The notes under the pieces: generated by a model
Seen by the model: the letters and a program-made list of their open reading frames with translations, nothing else
What the model was told of the DNA's origin: nothing
The model's database searches: none
Origin: Bradyrhizobium glycinis
Lineage (GTDB): Bacteria; Pseudomonadota; Alphaproteobacteria; Rhizobiales; Xanthobacteraceae
Assembly (NCBI RefSeq): GCF_016031655.1
Contig: NZ_JACCHQ010000017.1
Coordinates: 1 to 64,000 of the forward strand
Reading direction: 5' to 3'
Length of the DNA stretch: 64,000 nt
Part shown: piece by piece, positions 10,359 through 20,500 of the stretch
Layout of the letters: each line of letters starts with the position of its first letter
Position numbering within the stretch: position 1 is the first letter of the stretch
Translations under genes and position numbers: made by a program

Positions 10359-10482
10359 GTGAGCGGCCGGATCGCGAGTCTTAGTCGTCGCTCAAAGCGG
10401 ACGTCACAATGGCCGCCTGCCGGACAACCGGCATTCGAGCTTGACTATCCGTCTTGGAAGGCTGGCTCGCCCCGTGGCACCC

Positions 10483-11277
10483 TTAACCGCGTTGAGCATG
10501 CCATGCCGCGGAGCGAAATCGCAGGCTCGCGGGCCGCCTGCTGCGGAAAGTCTCTGCGATCATTTGCAGGATGGAGTTCCAAACTTCTGGGGAGACCTGA
10601 CTTGGAATGTCATGTGAACTCTTCCAGTAATTGATATATTGCTCCTCCGTCATCGGCACCGCTTCGGTGCTCGTGAGAGCAATGCAGTTTCCCAAGCCTG
10701 GATATTGGTTGAGGAGCGTCTCGTAAGTCGACATCTCCCCAACAATTGGAGGACGCGCCCGCCGCAAGGCCGGAGCCAAATCACGTATCCGGCTTTCGAT
10801 TTCAATCTGAAAGGGATCGGTTTCAAGATCAGTAAGGAAGCATGTAATCGTGAAGAACGCACGCGACCGCAAGATTCGCATGCATTCGCGAAGGGCATCG
10901 CTCGTGTTCGTCCAATGGAATGACGTGCTGTAGCAAACCCAATCTAGCGAACCATCGGCGAGGCCCGTACACTCACCAGGAGCGTTAATCCAAGAGACGG
11001 ATGGACGGGCAGCACCGATCCTCTTGCCCGTCGCAACCATCTCGCTATCGGGCTCGATGGCGTAGCCGGAAAGTCCCATGTCAGCCAAGGCATAGGCGGT
11101 CGCACCTGTACCTGCGCCAATGTCCGCAAAGATCGGGCTGTCTGTCAGCGTTTTCACGTGCTCGACCAGGATCTTGAGGACTCGCCGTGAATAGGGAGGG
11201 CGCTTCGGATAAGCCTGCGCGACTTCGGAGAAGCTTCCAAAGGACGGCCGACCAGCAGCGCACATTTTGTTCTCCAT
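10483..11277 (-). CDS. Class I SAM-dependent methyltransferase
   Basis: Motif I is present as ADIGAGTGATAYAL, followed by the acidic end of strand 2 (YAIEPDSEM) and the SLDWVCYSTSFHW segment, as in methyltransferase family 11/25 proteins. I take ATG at 11277 (MENKMCAAGRPSFGS) as start, 4 nt after the stop of the upstream SelA-like gene; the frame extends to 11328 inside that gene. The C-terminal 30 residues are R/S-rich and unlike the family, which may reflect a late frame change. The substrate is unknown; context suggests a phosphonate-type small molecule. Confidence 0.8.
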   Translation of the reverse strand: MENKMCAAGRPSFGSFSEVAQAYPKRPPYSRRVLKILVEHVKTLTDSPIFADIGAGTGATAYALADMGLSGYAIEPDSEMVATGKRIGAARPSVSWINAPGECTGLADGSLDWVCYSTSFHWTNTSDALRECMRILRSRAFFTITCFLTDLETDPFQIEIESRIRDLAPALRRARPPIVGEMSTYETLLNQYPGLGNCIALTSTEAVPMTEEQYINYWKSSHDIPSQVSPEVWNSILQMIAETFRSRRPASLRFRSAAWHAQRG

Positions 11278-11281
11278 TGTT

Positions 11282-12820
11282 TTATGATTGCCAGGATGCG
11301 CGCCGACCGCGCCATTGCGCTTGTCCAAATTGCCGCTTGAACGTCACACCGCGACTGTGTTTCTCTGTGGATGCACCCAGGTATACAATTCCCCTCAGTT
11401 CATCGTCCGTTACGGCCCCCTTAAACTCGTAATCCATTGCCATGGGATCGCCTGGCAATCGCGAGACCAGCTCTAAGCTCGATCCAACCATCACCCCCCG
11501 GCAGCTACCGGAACCTTTCGCGCCGGTGTGCGTCCCTGTAACCGTCTGCCGGTCTTGCGAAAGAGCAACGGTGTGCGTAGCGGTGCCGTGAAGGAACTCG
11601 ATCGAGATTTCCCATACGCCTGCAACGTTCTCGAATGTCACCTCAGGCGGCTCGGGCTGCACTGCTGGGGTGTCTGTGAGAACGCGAACGATTGAACGGC
11701 CAACGATTCCGGCTTCAGCTGTGCTCAGATTGGTAGGATCAATCACGATCCGCTGCGGGCCCTGCCAACAGTCATGCAACACAATGCGTGGACGCGCGCG
11801 GCTCAATCTGTTGGCGATCACGTCGGAGCTGACCGGGATCCGCTTGACGTCCCAGGAGACCGCGATGCGGGGATTGCAGAATTCACAATCCGGGTCAATT
11901 TCGTGGACAGAAAGCCCGGGCACGCCCAGAAACTCCCGCTTTAGTGCTGAAATGCACGCGTGCCATCGAGTCATTGCGCGAGCAGCTTCGCCTTGCGCCA
12001 CCCATTGCTCTAGCGCGATGTACGCGCCAACGATTTCGTCCTTGCCCACCTTCATTGATCGACCAAATGATTGGCCAGGCGGCCCGTTCAGATAGGCCGC
12101 TCTGCAGAGCCTTTCCGAGCCGAGCAAGAAGCCTGTCGACTGTGGCCCGCCAATATATTTACCGCCCGAATGAATAAGGAGATCGGCTCCGCTGCTGAGC
12201 CAAACATTCGGAAAGCTTGGGGCTAATCCCGCTCCGTCGACAATCAGCGGAATTCGATGTTGATTCGCTCGTGCCGCAATCTCGTCGAAGGGGAGCGCCG
12301 AAGTTGGAATGGCGTGCCCAAGCAAGCATATTGCAGTAATACTTTCGCGTGGAAGTCGGTCGAGGTCTGACGCCTGGGTAATCGAGGTGACCGTGCACCC
12401 GATTGCGCGAATTGCGTGCTCGTAGGCCATCCTTTGATCGGCGGCGACAAGCACCGTCTTGTCTCCCCGCAACGGCAGCCCCAGCATTTTTTCTGGGTCG
12501 TTACCAGCCACGCAGGCAGCGACGGCCTGGCTGACCGCTGCGACACTTCCAGCAGTCACAAGACCCCACTCCGCGCCGGTCAGCGCAGCCAACTTCTGGC
12601 CAATTGCCTCCGCCAGTTCATTTAGATCAACGAAGACTTGACTAGAGGCGCTCATTGCATCACGAACAGCTCGCGTCGGATTGCAACCTCCATATAGCGT
12701 GCGAACGCCGGTGCAATTGATGATCGGTTCAACACCAAGCCTATGAAAGAGGGAATGAGCATCCTCATCTTCCTGGAGCGCGCTCCAATCAATCTGCGAA
12801 TGGCTGGCTTCCTCGCTCAT
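11282..12820 (-). CDS. SelA-like PLP-dependent enzyme with C-terminal beta domain
   Basis: Residues about 20-385 form a fold-type I PLP enzyme of the selenocysteine-synthase/aminotransferase class V group: LGVEPIINCTGVRTLYGG at the N-terminus, a VDGAG motif for the PLP aspartate (about residue 195) and SGGKYIGG with the presumed PLP lysine at 221. Residues about 398-490 look like an antiparallel beta domain (GTATHTVALSQ, TGTHTG). Enzymes of this group act as aminotransferases or beta-eliminases outside selenium metabolism, and no SelB/SelD genes are near. Its place beside PEP-mutase and CDP-alcohol genes suggests a C-N or C-S step on a phosphonate or its partner. Confidence 0.8.
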   Translation of the reverse strand: MSEEASHSQIDWSALQEDEDAHSLFHRLGVEPIINCTGVRTLYGGCNPTRAVRDAMSASSQVFVDLNELAEAIGQKLAALTGAEWGLVTAGSVAAVSQAVAACVAGNDPEKMLGLPLRGDKTVLVAADQRMAYEHAIRAIGCTVTSITQASDLDRLPRESITAICLLGHAIPTSALPFDEIAARANQHRIPLIVDGAGLAPSFPNVWLSSGADLLIHSGGKYIGGPQSTGFLLGSERLCRAAYLNGPPGQSFGRSMKVGKDEIVGAYIALEQWVAQGEAARAMTRWHACISALKREFLGVPGLSVHEIDPDCEFCNPRIAVSWDVKRIPVSSDVIANRLSRARPRIVLHDCWQGPQRIVIDPTNLSTAEAGIVGRSIVRVLTDTPAVQPEPPEVTFENVAGVWEISIEFLHGTATHTVALSQDRQTVTGTHTGAKGSGSCRGVMVGSSLELVSRLPGDPMAMDYEFKGAVTDDELRGIVYLGASTEKHSRGVTFKRQFGQAQWRGRRASWQS

Positions 12821-13317
12821 GCCAATAGCCTTTGCATTGGTACCGACACAAGCCCTGAGACTGCTGCCGTGGAGCAGGTCTTCCTAACTGAGATCCGCAG
12901 TCGTTCAGCTGCAGGCTCGTACACCCTCGAAATCGCACAAACCGCAGCCGAACGCCCGCGAGAGGCTTCTCTTAACAAGGCAGATTTGGTGGAGCGCACG
13001 AGCTCGCGAAGATGGGCCGATAATGATGCCCCCTGAAGGTTTGAACCTGCAGCGTGGCGAGGGCGGTTGTGTCGCTTGCAATTTAGTTCTTGCTTGCCGC
13101 CGAATTGAAAGTGCGCCAGATCGAGTTCTTCGATCCAGGCGTCTTTTGCCTCAAAATGCAGGTCGTGAATCCGGCTGGCGGAGCTGACAGTCGGGGTGCG
13201 GCCGCTGATGATGATCGTCTCCTTCAGGCTTGGAGAAGCTGCGAGCGCATTGCGCGAGAGGAGCGACTTGCCGATATTTCCTTTTCTACAGACTGCGATC
13301 AGACACAGACAGAGCAT
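12821..13317 (-). pseudogene. Possible decayed glycosyltransferase-like gene
   Basis: A frame of 166 codons ends just after the start of the SelA-like gene. A stretch with CRKGNIGKSLLSR, then SASRI and WIEELDLA, resembles small GT2-like proteins that begin C-x-N-x-x-x-x-x-x-LL and later have W-x-x-x-L. The HDD/HQD metal-binding block normally between these is missing, as if deleted, and the rest does not look like the family. Low confidence. From 13318 to 13735 nothing else is visible. Confidence 0.25.
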
Positions 13318-13735
13318 ATCGCTTCAATTCCTTCATTCCGCTTCGTGGGCACCCACGATATGAATGGTGATCAGCAGCGTCCCACAGCTCGCAAGGTAAG
13401 ACTTCAAGCATCATGCCAACTTTGTCGAGCGGCTGAAAAAAGGAGCCTACGCTTGCTCTTCACTATTTGAGCGGTGAGGCCAAGTAGCGGATTGGCCAAC
13501 AAGCCTGGGTCGAGAACACAACAAAATCGACACACATGTAGTGACGCGCGACAGTTCCTCGCGCCGACAACCGGTCTCCTATGCGTCCGCACACGCGACC
13601 TGATGCCGGACGGCATCTGTCCTCCAACTTGCGTGATTGGCACTTACGGGTGCCGTTCGTAGCGATGGCCACAGTTCACTCGCTGTGCTCACGCTCAGTT
13701 TGGCAGAACGTCTCTCGATCCGCTCGCGGGCGACT

Positions 13736-14341
13736 TCAAAGCGAACGACCGGCCAAAACGGCCGACGCCGCGACGGCGAAGATGCTGATTCCCGCATACA
13801 TTGCGGTGTTCGGTGATGGCACCCGAAGAGATGCCACGTGAGCTCCTGCGAGCAGCAAAAAGCAAACGTTGACGATCGCCGTAAACGCTTCGGGAGGAAT
13901 GAGAGGCTTGACGAGGAAAAACAAGGCAAGAAGCGGCATGTCGTATGATAGGGGGACACCTAAGAAGCGTCCATCTGGCAACTTCCCGAAGTTTGCAAAA
14001 TAGCTAAGCCTAATTGCGGCTGCCATCAGCAATGCGCTCGCAGTTGCCAGAGCGGCAAGCGATGCCTGGCTGAGCTGAATCACGATTGTCGCCGGCAAGA
14101 CTGCGCCATAGATCATGTCCCCGAAGCCATCGAGGCTCTTGCCCATTCTTGCAAAGTGCGAGTCTCGGTTTTTGGTGCGTCCGGCCACCACCCCATCGAG
14201 GTGATCTGAGAGGACAGCCCAAAGCGCCGTCGCGACGGCAAGGTCGAGGTGATCCGAAAGTACCAAGAATAGGCTCACGGACGAAAGAAGAAGGCCCAGA
14301 GCGGTTATCGCGTTCGCTGGATCCCAAAGGTATTTTAGCAT
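13736..14341 (-). CDS. CDP-alcohol phosphatidyltransferase
   Basis: From ATG at 14341 this is a complete 201-residue membrane protein with the family motif D46-x2-D49-G50-x2-A-(G)-R55 ... G67-x3-D71-x3-D75 and several hydrophobic segments. One residue (Gly54) is inserted between Ala and Arg of the standard DG-x2-AR. Such enzymes join a CDP-activated alcohol to a second alcohol, releasing CMP, in the inner membrane. Upstream lie a dead PEP mutase and nucleotidyltransferase, so the original pathway may have made CMP-phosphonate and a phosphonolipid or similar conjugate. GAATGAGAG upstream may be the ribosome binding site. Confidence 0.75.
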   Translation of the reverse strand: MLKYLWDPANAITALGLLLSSVSLFLVLSDHLDLAVATALWAVLSDHLDGVVAGRTKNRDSHFARMGKSLDGFGDMIYGAVLPATIVIQLSQASLAALATASALLMAAAIRLSYFANFGKLPDGRFLGVPLSYDMPLLALFFLVKPLIPPEAFTAIVNVCFLLLAGAHVASLRVPSPNTAMYAGISIFAVAASAVLAGRSL

Positions 14342-14344
14342 TGC

Positions 14345-14790
14345 ACTCTCATTCCTGTTGCGACTGATCTGCTCGGCTGGGACCATGGGCGTCCCTGCGA
14401 AGACGTGCTCAGCAATGCGTAGCTCGTCAGTGTTGTCGAGTTCGTACCACGTGGCGTCGTCACATCGCACGGCCGCCAGTTGAAGGCCCCGCCGTTCCAC
14501 CCGAATGCAAGCAGTTCCTCCGTGTACGCTTGCGTGGCTCCGGATCTGATAACATGGTCCAGCGCCGGAACGAGCGTTGCCTTCAGGGTCGGTACTGAGA
14601 AGCGGAGAATTTTCATCGTCTTGAAAAGCCGTGGGCCATCCGCGGTCAAGTCCGCGGCGGTTTGCTTCATTCGAAAGCCTGAGATGAAGCCGTTGTCGGC
14701 CAATAGATCTGCGGACCACTCCATAAATTCGTCGAGTGGAGCAACTGCATTGGCGTTGGGCGATTGGCAGGCCATAGGACGGTGTAACGT
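14345..14790 (-). pseudogene. Nucleotidyltransferase C-terminal remnant
   Basis: Two frames together give what looks like the C-terminal half of an NTP-transferase of the phosphonate/inositol-phosphate cytidylyltransferase kind. One frame (about 14775-14460) carries SGFRMKQTAADLTADGPRLF and YTEELLAF. The other (about 14455-14345) continues with ATWYELDNTDELRIAEHVFA, the usual W-x-E-x-D-x-x-x-D-L end. The N-terminal L-x-G-G-x-G-x-R nucleotide loop is absent, so the gene is both truncated and frameshifted. Confidence 0.5.
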
Positions 14791-14799
14791 ATCCTGTTC

Positions 14800-15361
14800 G
14801 AAAAAAGACGGCGCTTGCGAACGAAAGGATCTCCTCCTGGGCGCTCTCGCTCGAGTGAATCAGGCTTGCGTCAGCGCCCGCCGCGGCTTGGGCGCTTGCG
14901 CGCATCGTGGCTTCCTCCATTCCTGGGCCGCTATCGGCGCCTGGATCCGCGCCACCATCCTTTACTGTGCCTAGTCTGCCAGATAATTCATCGATATTGG
15001 CTAACGGATGCCTGTCGCCGACAAACGAGTTCATCTTCGAAAAACAGGAGGCCTCCGGCGCAATCCCGGCAGCGCCACGCTCGCGAAGTTTGCGCGCTAC
15101 AAGGTGCGCAAGTGCCGAAACTCCCATCGCTGTCAACGAGGACCGGTGATTCGGTCGCGTCGACCAATAGCTCGATGACATAGACGAGTTGGCTCCAGGA
15201 GCCTCGTTGGCGTCGCGGTACCCGACGGAACTCGCAAAGGAGAGGCCTGACACCCAGAAGCCCTTGAAGTTTGCGCGTTTGGCACTCCCACCGGAAAGCG
15301 CATCGTGAAAGTCCATGAGGAAGGAGAGGGTGCTCTTGCTGCAAATCTCAGCACGCAGCAT
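14800..15361 (-). pseudogene. pepM: Phosphoenolpyruvate mutase, decayed
   Basis: The start at 15361 reads like PEP mutase: LSFLMDFHDALSGGSAKRA, FWVSGLSFASSVGYRDANEA. A one-base loss near 15200 moves the frame to WSQLVYVIELLVDATESPVL and VDSDGSFG, and a second change near 15110 restores the first frame (LVARKLRERGAAGI). The catalytic E-D-K-x5-N-S loop is degenerate: the segment reads EASCFSKMNS, so the essential D and K are gone. A short deletion follows GADP, then GADASLIHS and EEILSFA. PEP mutase makes phosphonopyruvate, the entry step of nearly all C-P biosynthesis, so the pathway is dead here. Confidence 0.75.
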
Positions 15362-16353
15362 TTGCGAAAGTAGTGGCCCGCACGTCTCTCAGGGCCGTTA
15401 TACCGCCGGGTATGGTTGATGTTGCACGCTGTCTCCTTACGCGAGCGCACGAATTATCGGCCATCAGCACGCCTGTTCTGGCTGTCGAGGGTCCGGGCCA
15501 CACCAGCGGCGCTATCAACAGGTGACATGCAACTGTTATCGGGATCAATTGGCGGCGTTGGTAGTTGACCAAGCCCTTATTAAACGCCGGCGGCGTAGAC
15601 TTGGCGTTGTCAAGCGGGGTCCAGGTCAAATGCCTCGAAGTATTCTTAGCCGACGCAGCGCTCATTCACGCTCCTTGGGCTCGTCGGGATGCCTCAACAA
15701 GTGCATCCTCCGGAGGGATCGCTCGAAAATGCCAGTGTCCGGCTGGTCAAACCAACGGCGTCCCATTTCCGGCACAGGTCTCGATCGCTCCGATCGCGTG
15801 CAGTTCAGCGTAGCTTCTGCGAGCACCAGCGCTGATACAGGTGCTCTTCTCACGGAAAAAGTTCGACGTTGCGCAAGGCCTGTGTGCACGGAATCGGTGC
15901 CATCAAGCTAACTGCGGACTTGCTCAGACCTGTGCGCGCCCCGCGAATCAACAACATGCCGGACGGAAGGAAATCTTTGTCAGAGTCGTCTTAGGTATAG
16001 GTGCAGCAGCCCGATCAGTCTGAACGGGGTAGAGCGAAGCAACTAAGATCGATCGCAGCTATAGCCGTAGTACGACATGCCTTGTCCTCTGCGTTGTCAA
16101 TTCAACGAGCTGATCAACAAAGAAAAAGATGTGGCGGCAGTTGATGTCCGGCGTCGACGCTTGCGTGTCAAATGTGTAGGTGGATAAGGAGCTACCTGTA
16201 ACTCTTGGCGTTCGTATGAGAAGGCCCTTCAAGCCCTCGTGGATCTTTATCTGACAAGAGTGCCGGTCCCTTAATCGGCCTTGTCAACGGAACAACAAGA
16301 ATTGGCCCCAGCTGGCGCGAGAGATCTCACCGGCTGGTCGTGACTGCTCGGGT
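15362..16353. other. About 1 kb with no supported gene
   Basis: Only short overlapping frames, none recognisable. It separates the decayed phosphonate cluster from the intact protease locus. Confidence 0.4.
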
Positions 16354-17529
16354 TCACCCTGGGGCGACCGCGAAACCAACCTCCGAATCGTCGGGATCGA
16401 AGTGGGCAAGCGGAGCGGTGACAGCAGATGTGACCAGTCGCTGAGCGACCGTTTCGGCGTTCGGCCTAACCGCGGATGAAGCCACTTTCTGCCACCAGAG
16501 CGCGGCGAGACCGGCGATATGGGGACAGGCCATGCTGGTGCCGCTCATGGTGGCGAAACCTCCGTTCGGGGCCGCGGACAGAATTTCCTCGCCCGGCGCA
16601 CAGATCTTCGCGCGCCCATTGGAAAAATCACTGATCTCGAGGGAGCCGCCCGCATTACGCACAGCAGCAACAGAGATCACGCCGGTCGCGGCCGACGGGA
16701 GGGACGCCGATATCCGAAACCGCGGATCCCGATTTCGTTGGCTCTCGTTTCCCGAAGCGGCTATGACCAAAGGGCCGCGTCCGAATGCACGGCCGGCTTC
16801 GATGACCCTCATCATGGAATCGAACATTCTAAGATTATCCTTGAAATGCTCGAGCCCGATCGAGGTGGCCAGTTCAGTCGGATAGCCGTCCTTCTCGAGT
16901 TCACTTACCATGCCGGGGAAATCGAACCCGAGTGACATCGAGACGATGTTGGCGCCCTTGTTCGCAGCCCACTCCAAGGCGCGAAATATGGACAAGGAAT
17001 CGCCGCTCTCCCCATCCGGGAATACCTTGGCGATCAAAGCCTTGCGAATATTGCGAGCGATACCGATGCGGACCTGTCCCACGTCCTTCCCGAAGATCGT
17101 GCCGGCGCAGTGCGTTCCGTGGCCGTTCTTGTCGCCGTTGCCGGAGCCTCCGAAGTCCTCCTCTTCGATATCCAGGCCGGCGAAAGCCGCATGGGTCCTA
17201 TCGATCCCCGTGTCGAGGACCGCTACGGCGACGCCGGATCCGTCCAGGTCCACCCGATCTGCACCGACGGCGACGATGCCCCAAGCCGCGGGCAAAGCGG
17301 CCGTCACATCGACCTGCTGCTTTCTCACCGGGCGGATCAAGCGCGTCGGCATGATGAGACCGAAGTCCTCGACGCTCGGGTCTTTCTCGATATCAAGAAC
17401 GTCGCGCTTGGACAGGTCGGCCGCGCGGATGCGAATATTAGGGTATCCGGCTTTAGTGGTCCCGCTGGGCGAAGCCGCGCCCGAGCGCAACCGTTTCGGA
17501 GCTTCAATGATCGCGTATCTGCGCAACAT
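16354..17529 (-). CDS. Subtilisin-like serine protease (S8), 391 aa
   Basis: The full catalytic triad is visible: Asp106 in VLDTGID, His137 in GHGTHCAG and Ser332 in GTSMACPH, with the oxyanion Asn261 in AASGNES. About 80 residues precede the catalytic domain and could be an inhibitory propeptide. There is no signal peptide, so the enzyme is probably cytoplasmic. It is the last gene of the minus-strand set, 37 nt after the CHAT-propeller protein, and may be its substrate or a second step of a protease cascade (inference). Confidence 0.9.
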   Translation of the reverse strand: MLRRYAIIEAPKRLRSGAASPSGTTKAGYPNIRIRAADLSKRDVLDIEKDPSVEDFGLIMPTRLIRPVRKQQVDVTAALPAAWGIVAVGADRVDLDGSGVAVAVLDTGIDRTHAAFAGLDIEEEDFGGSGNGDKNGHGTHCAGTIFGKDVGQVRIGIARNIRKALIAKVFPDGESGDSLSIFRALEWAANKGANIVSMSLGFDFPGMVSELEKDGYPTELATSIGLEHFKDNLRMFDSMMRVIEAGRAFGRGPLVIAASGNESQRNRDPRFRISASLPSAATGVISVAAVRNAGGSLEISDFSNGRAKICAPGEEILSAAPNGGFATMSGTSMACPHIAGLAALWWQKVASSAVRPNAETVAQRLVTSAVTAPLAHFDPDDSEVGFAVAPG

Positions 17530-17566
17530 TTACCGTATCCTTATCCATTGGAGTCTGGCCGTCCGT

Positions 17567-20500
17567 CTACTGAAGCACGAGTCGTCTCGTTGGATCACCG
17601 TAGAAGACGTAGGATGACCATGTTTGCGTCGCATCAGGACCCATTTCCCGCAAATGACGTCGCGCCAGCCGGAGCGCTTCGGCGAACGGCACGCCGTGCA
17701 GTCGGTCGCGTCGCACGAGCCGCCACCAAAGGTCATAGGCCGGCGGAAACAGCCGAGTATAAAACTCCGAAGCGAAGGAAGCGGCAAACTCATCGCCGAT
17801 GGGCCATTGGGCTCCGATAAAATATGCTGCATTGTTCACGAAGGCGGACGCAAATCCGTACACCTCCGCGCTGCGCTCCCAGCTCGCCTCGCGCGAGGTG
17901 CCACACCCGTTGATGAAGGCGAGCATCAGACTGTGCGGCTTTGACTTGAGGGCGTTCGCAATTTCTTCGGCCATAATCCGATCCTCTCGGATCGGCAGAT
18001 AGCTCTGCCCGGCCGTGTCGGGGACGAACTCGGCGTGTCCGGCATAGTGAAAGAGATGAGCATTGCAGAGAGCATCAATCACTTCGGCTTTGGTCGCGTC
18101 CGCCCGGACCAGAGTGACTTCGGCCCCCCACGATCGCGCCGCCGCCGCGACCGCCTGTGCTTCGGCTTTGATGTGCGGCAGTGAGATATCTGATGCGTCG
18201 ACATGGGGAGCGAAGACTGCCACCTTCAGTCTTGGCGACCGCGGCGGATCGGCCTCGGCAAGGATATCCGCGGAGACGGTGCGACCAATCGCGTATCGCA
18301 ATTGCACCAACTCGCCGCCTCCGTCGTCGGCAAGCTCGAGCGGCAACCAGAGCAACGATTTCGAAAGATCGAGGCTCATCGTCCCGTGGTCGAACTGGCT
18401 GGTGACAAAACGCAGGCTCTCCGGCAGAGCCACCTCACCCAGAACCCGGCTGGCGCGGCCGACAGCGGATTCGAAGTCATCTTGGGCGGGGCGGACGTGG
18501 CCTTCGGCTATGCGCAGCAGATGAGGAAGTACCTCCTTCGGCATCCCGTCGAGCTGAGCCGACGGCACGTCGACCTCGAGTTGCACAGGTGTCAACGCTG
18601 AAGGCGCTTCCAGCTCGTAGCGAACCATATCTGGGCCGACGCTCGTGACCTCGACGGCGAACCGTGGGTCCGACTTCTCCGTCGACCATCTGAGGCCTCC
18701 AATGCGCCGCAGTACGAAACCGGTCGGCCCGCGACGCGTAAGCAGCAGGCCGAGCAGCCCCACAACCGCCAGAACCGCAATAACGAGTTCGTATGGATTG
18801 CGGTAGAATGGCAACCTCACCGAGAAACCGGACGATTCCGGCGGTCCGACGTTCAGAAAGCCGTCGGTCACGGTCGCGGTCAGTCGGTAGGTTGTCCGGT
18901 CGTCGAGGTTGGAAAGGTCCAGCCGATTGTCGGGACCGTCGATGCGTCGGGCCGCATTCGCGATCGGCGGATCGTAAGCGAGGGTTGTCGTCTTCGCCGA
19001 AGGAACCCCGACGAGTCCCGGGATCGCTAGATGATATGTAACTGCATTGATGTTGATCGTCGCCGCGGAAGGCGATCGTCCAACTCGGACCTTCGGGGCC
19101 GCCGTCGGCAGGTCGATCAACGTCACCCTGGAATCCGACGCCACCCAGAAGGCCCGATCGGTCGACGGGACCACCCCGGCGATGGGAAGAGCAAGCCTGG
19201 GATCAATGTCTCTGAGACTTTTCCACCCGCCTTGCATCGGCGTACCTTCCCACCGGAAAAGGCCCGAATCGCCACCGGCGAGCAGACCGAGCGTGGGATG
19301 CGAGGCGAGCTGCCGAATGATATAGGGCTGCTCCTGCACGTCGGCCCCACCGTGCCCGACGTCGGAATACTCCTTTCCATTTCTTCTTAAGAATACCGTT
19401 CCGCCCCATCCGCCGGAGGCAACTACATCGGCACCATCAACGTTCGGTGTAAAGGCAATCGCACCGAAGAGATGGTTTTTGCCGAACGGCGTGGGGCTGA
19501 ATGGTCCAAACTCCTTGGGCTCGTCGGCTGCGGTGGTGATACTCTGAACGCCTACGGCCAGCAATGAGCCTGCATTGTCGAAGGCCACCGCGCCGACAGC
19601 CGAGCCTCCAACCTGTCCAGTCACTTCTGCTGACTTTTTCCATGCTCCGTCCGATAGGCAGAGCACGGCGGTCGACCAAACGAGGCCCACGCATGCTTTA
19701 CCCGTGGACGAGACCGCCAGTGAAGAGGGAGCGCCGACGCGGTCCGAACCGGGGACAGGATAGTCGGCGATCCGCTCGGCCTTTGCGCCGGAGACGGTGA
19801 AAAGTCCGGCGCCGCTCAACACCCAGAGTTTGCCGGCCGGATCGTTCGCAAGAAGCGCGCCGCGATAATAAGGCGAAGGCGGTAGTTCGGTCGCGGCGGG
19901 AAGCTCGAGTTGCGTCGCCTCGAGTGCCCGGCTTAGCTGCCATACCTCGCCGTTTTCCAAGCCGACGGCGAGACCACCGTTCGGATCGGGAGCCATCGAC
20001 GATACCCGGCCGCCGAATTTTCGATCCCGCGAAACATCGAAATAACGCCAAAGCCCCAAAGAAGAGCCGATCCAGATATTTGAAAGGCTGTCTTCAACGA
20101 CGGAGCCGGCGGTGAGCGGCCCACTGCGCTCCGGCGACCAGCGCATCCAACCGTTCCGGTCGTGCCGATAAAGCAGGTCCGTGGAGAGCCAGAACGTGCC
20201 GTCCCGCTGCATATAGACTGAGCTGCAGTTTCCGTCGGCAATGGCAACCGGCGCTGTTTTGTCGGTGAGTTCGACGCCGATGCAACCTTTATCGGTCCCT
20301 ACAAGGATCAATCCGCGCGCATAAGAAACATTCCGGACGAACGCGCCAGAGGGCAGAGCGAGATCGATCCGACGCATGCTCTTTCCGGAGCTCCGGTCAA
20401 TCAAGTGGATCGACCCGGAATTGGTCGTTGCAACCAGCTCCTCTCCTGCAAAACCAAGGAAGGAAGCCGAGGCTTGTACGGGAACGAGAGGCTCAGTGAC

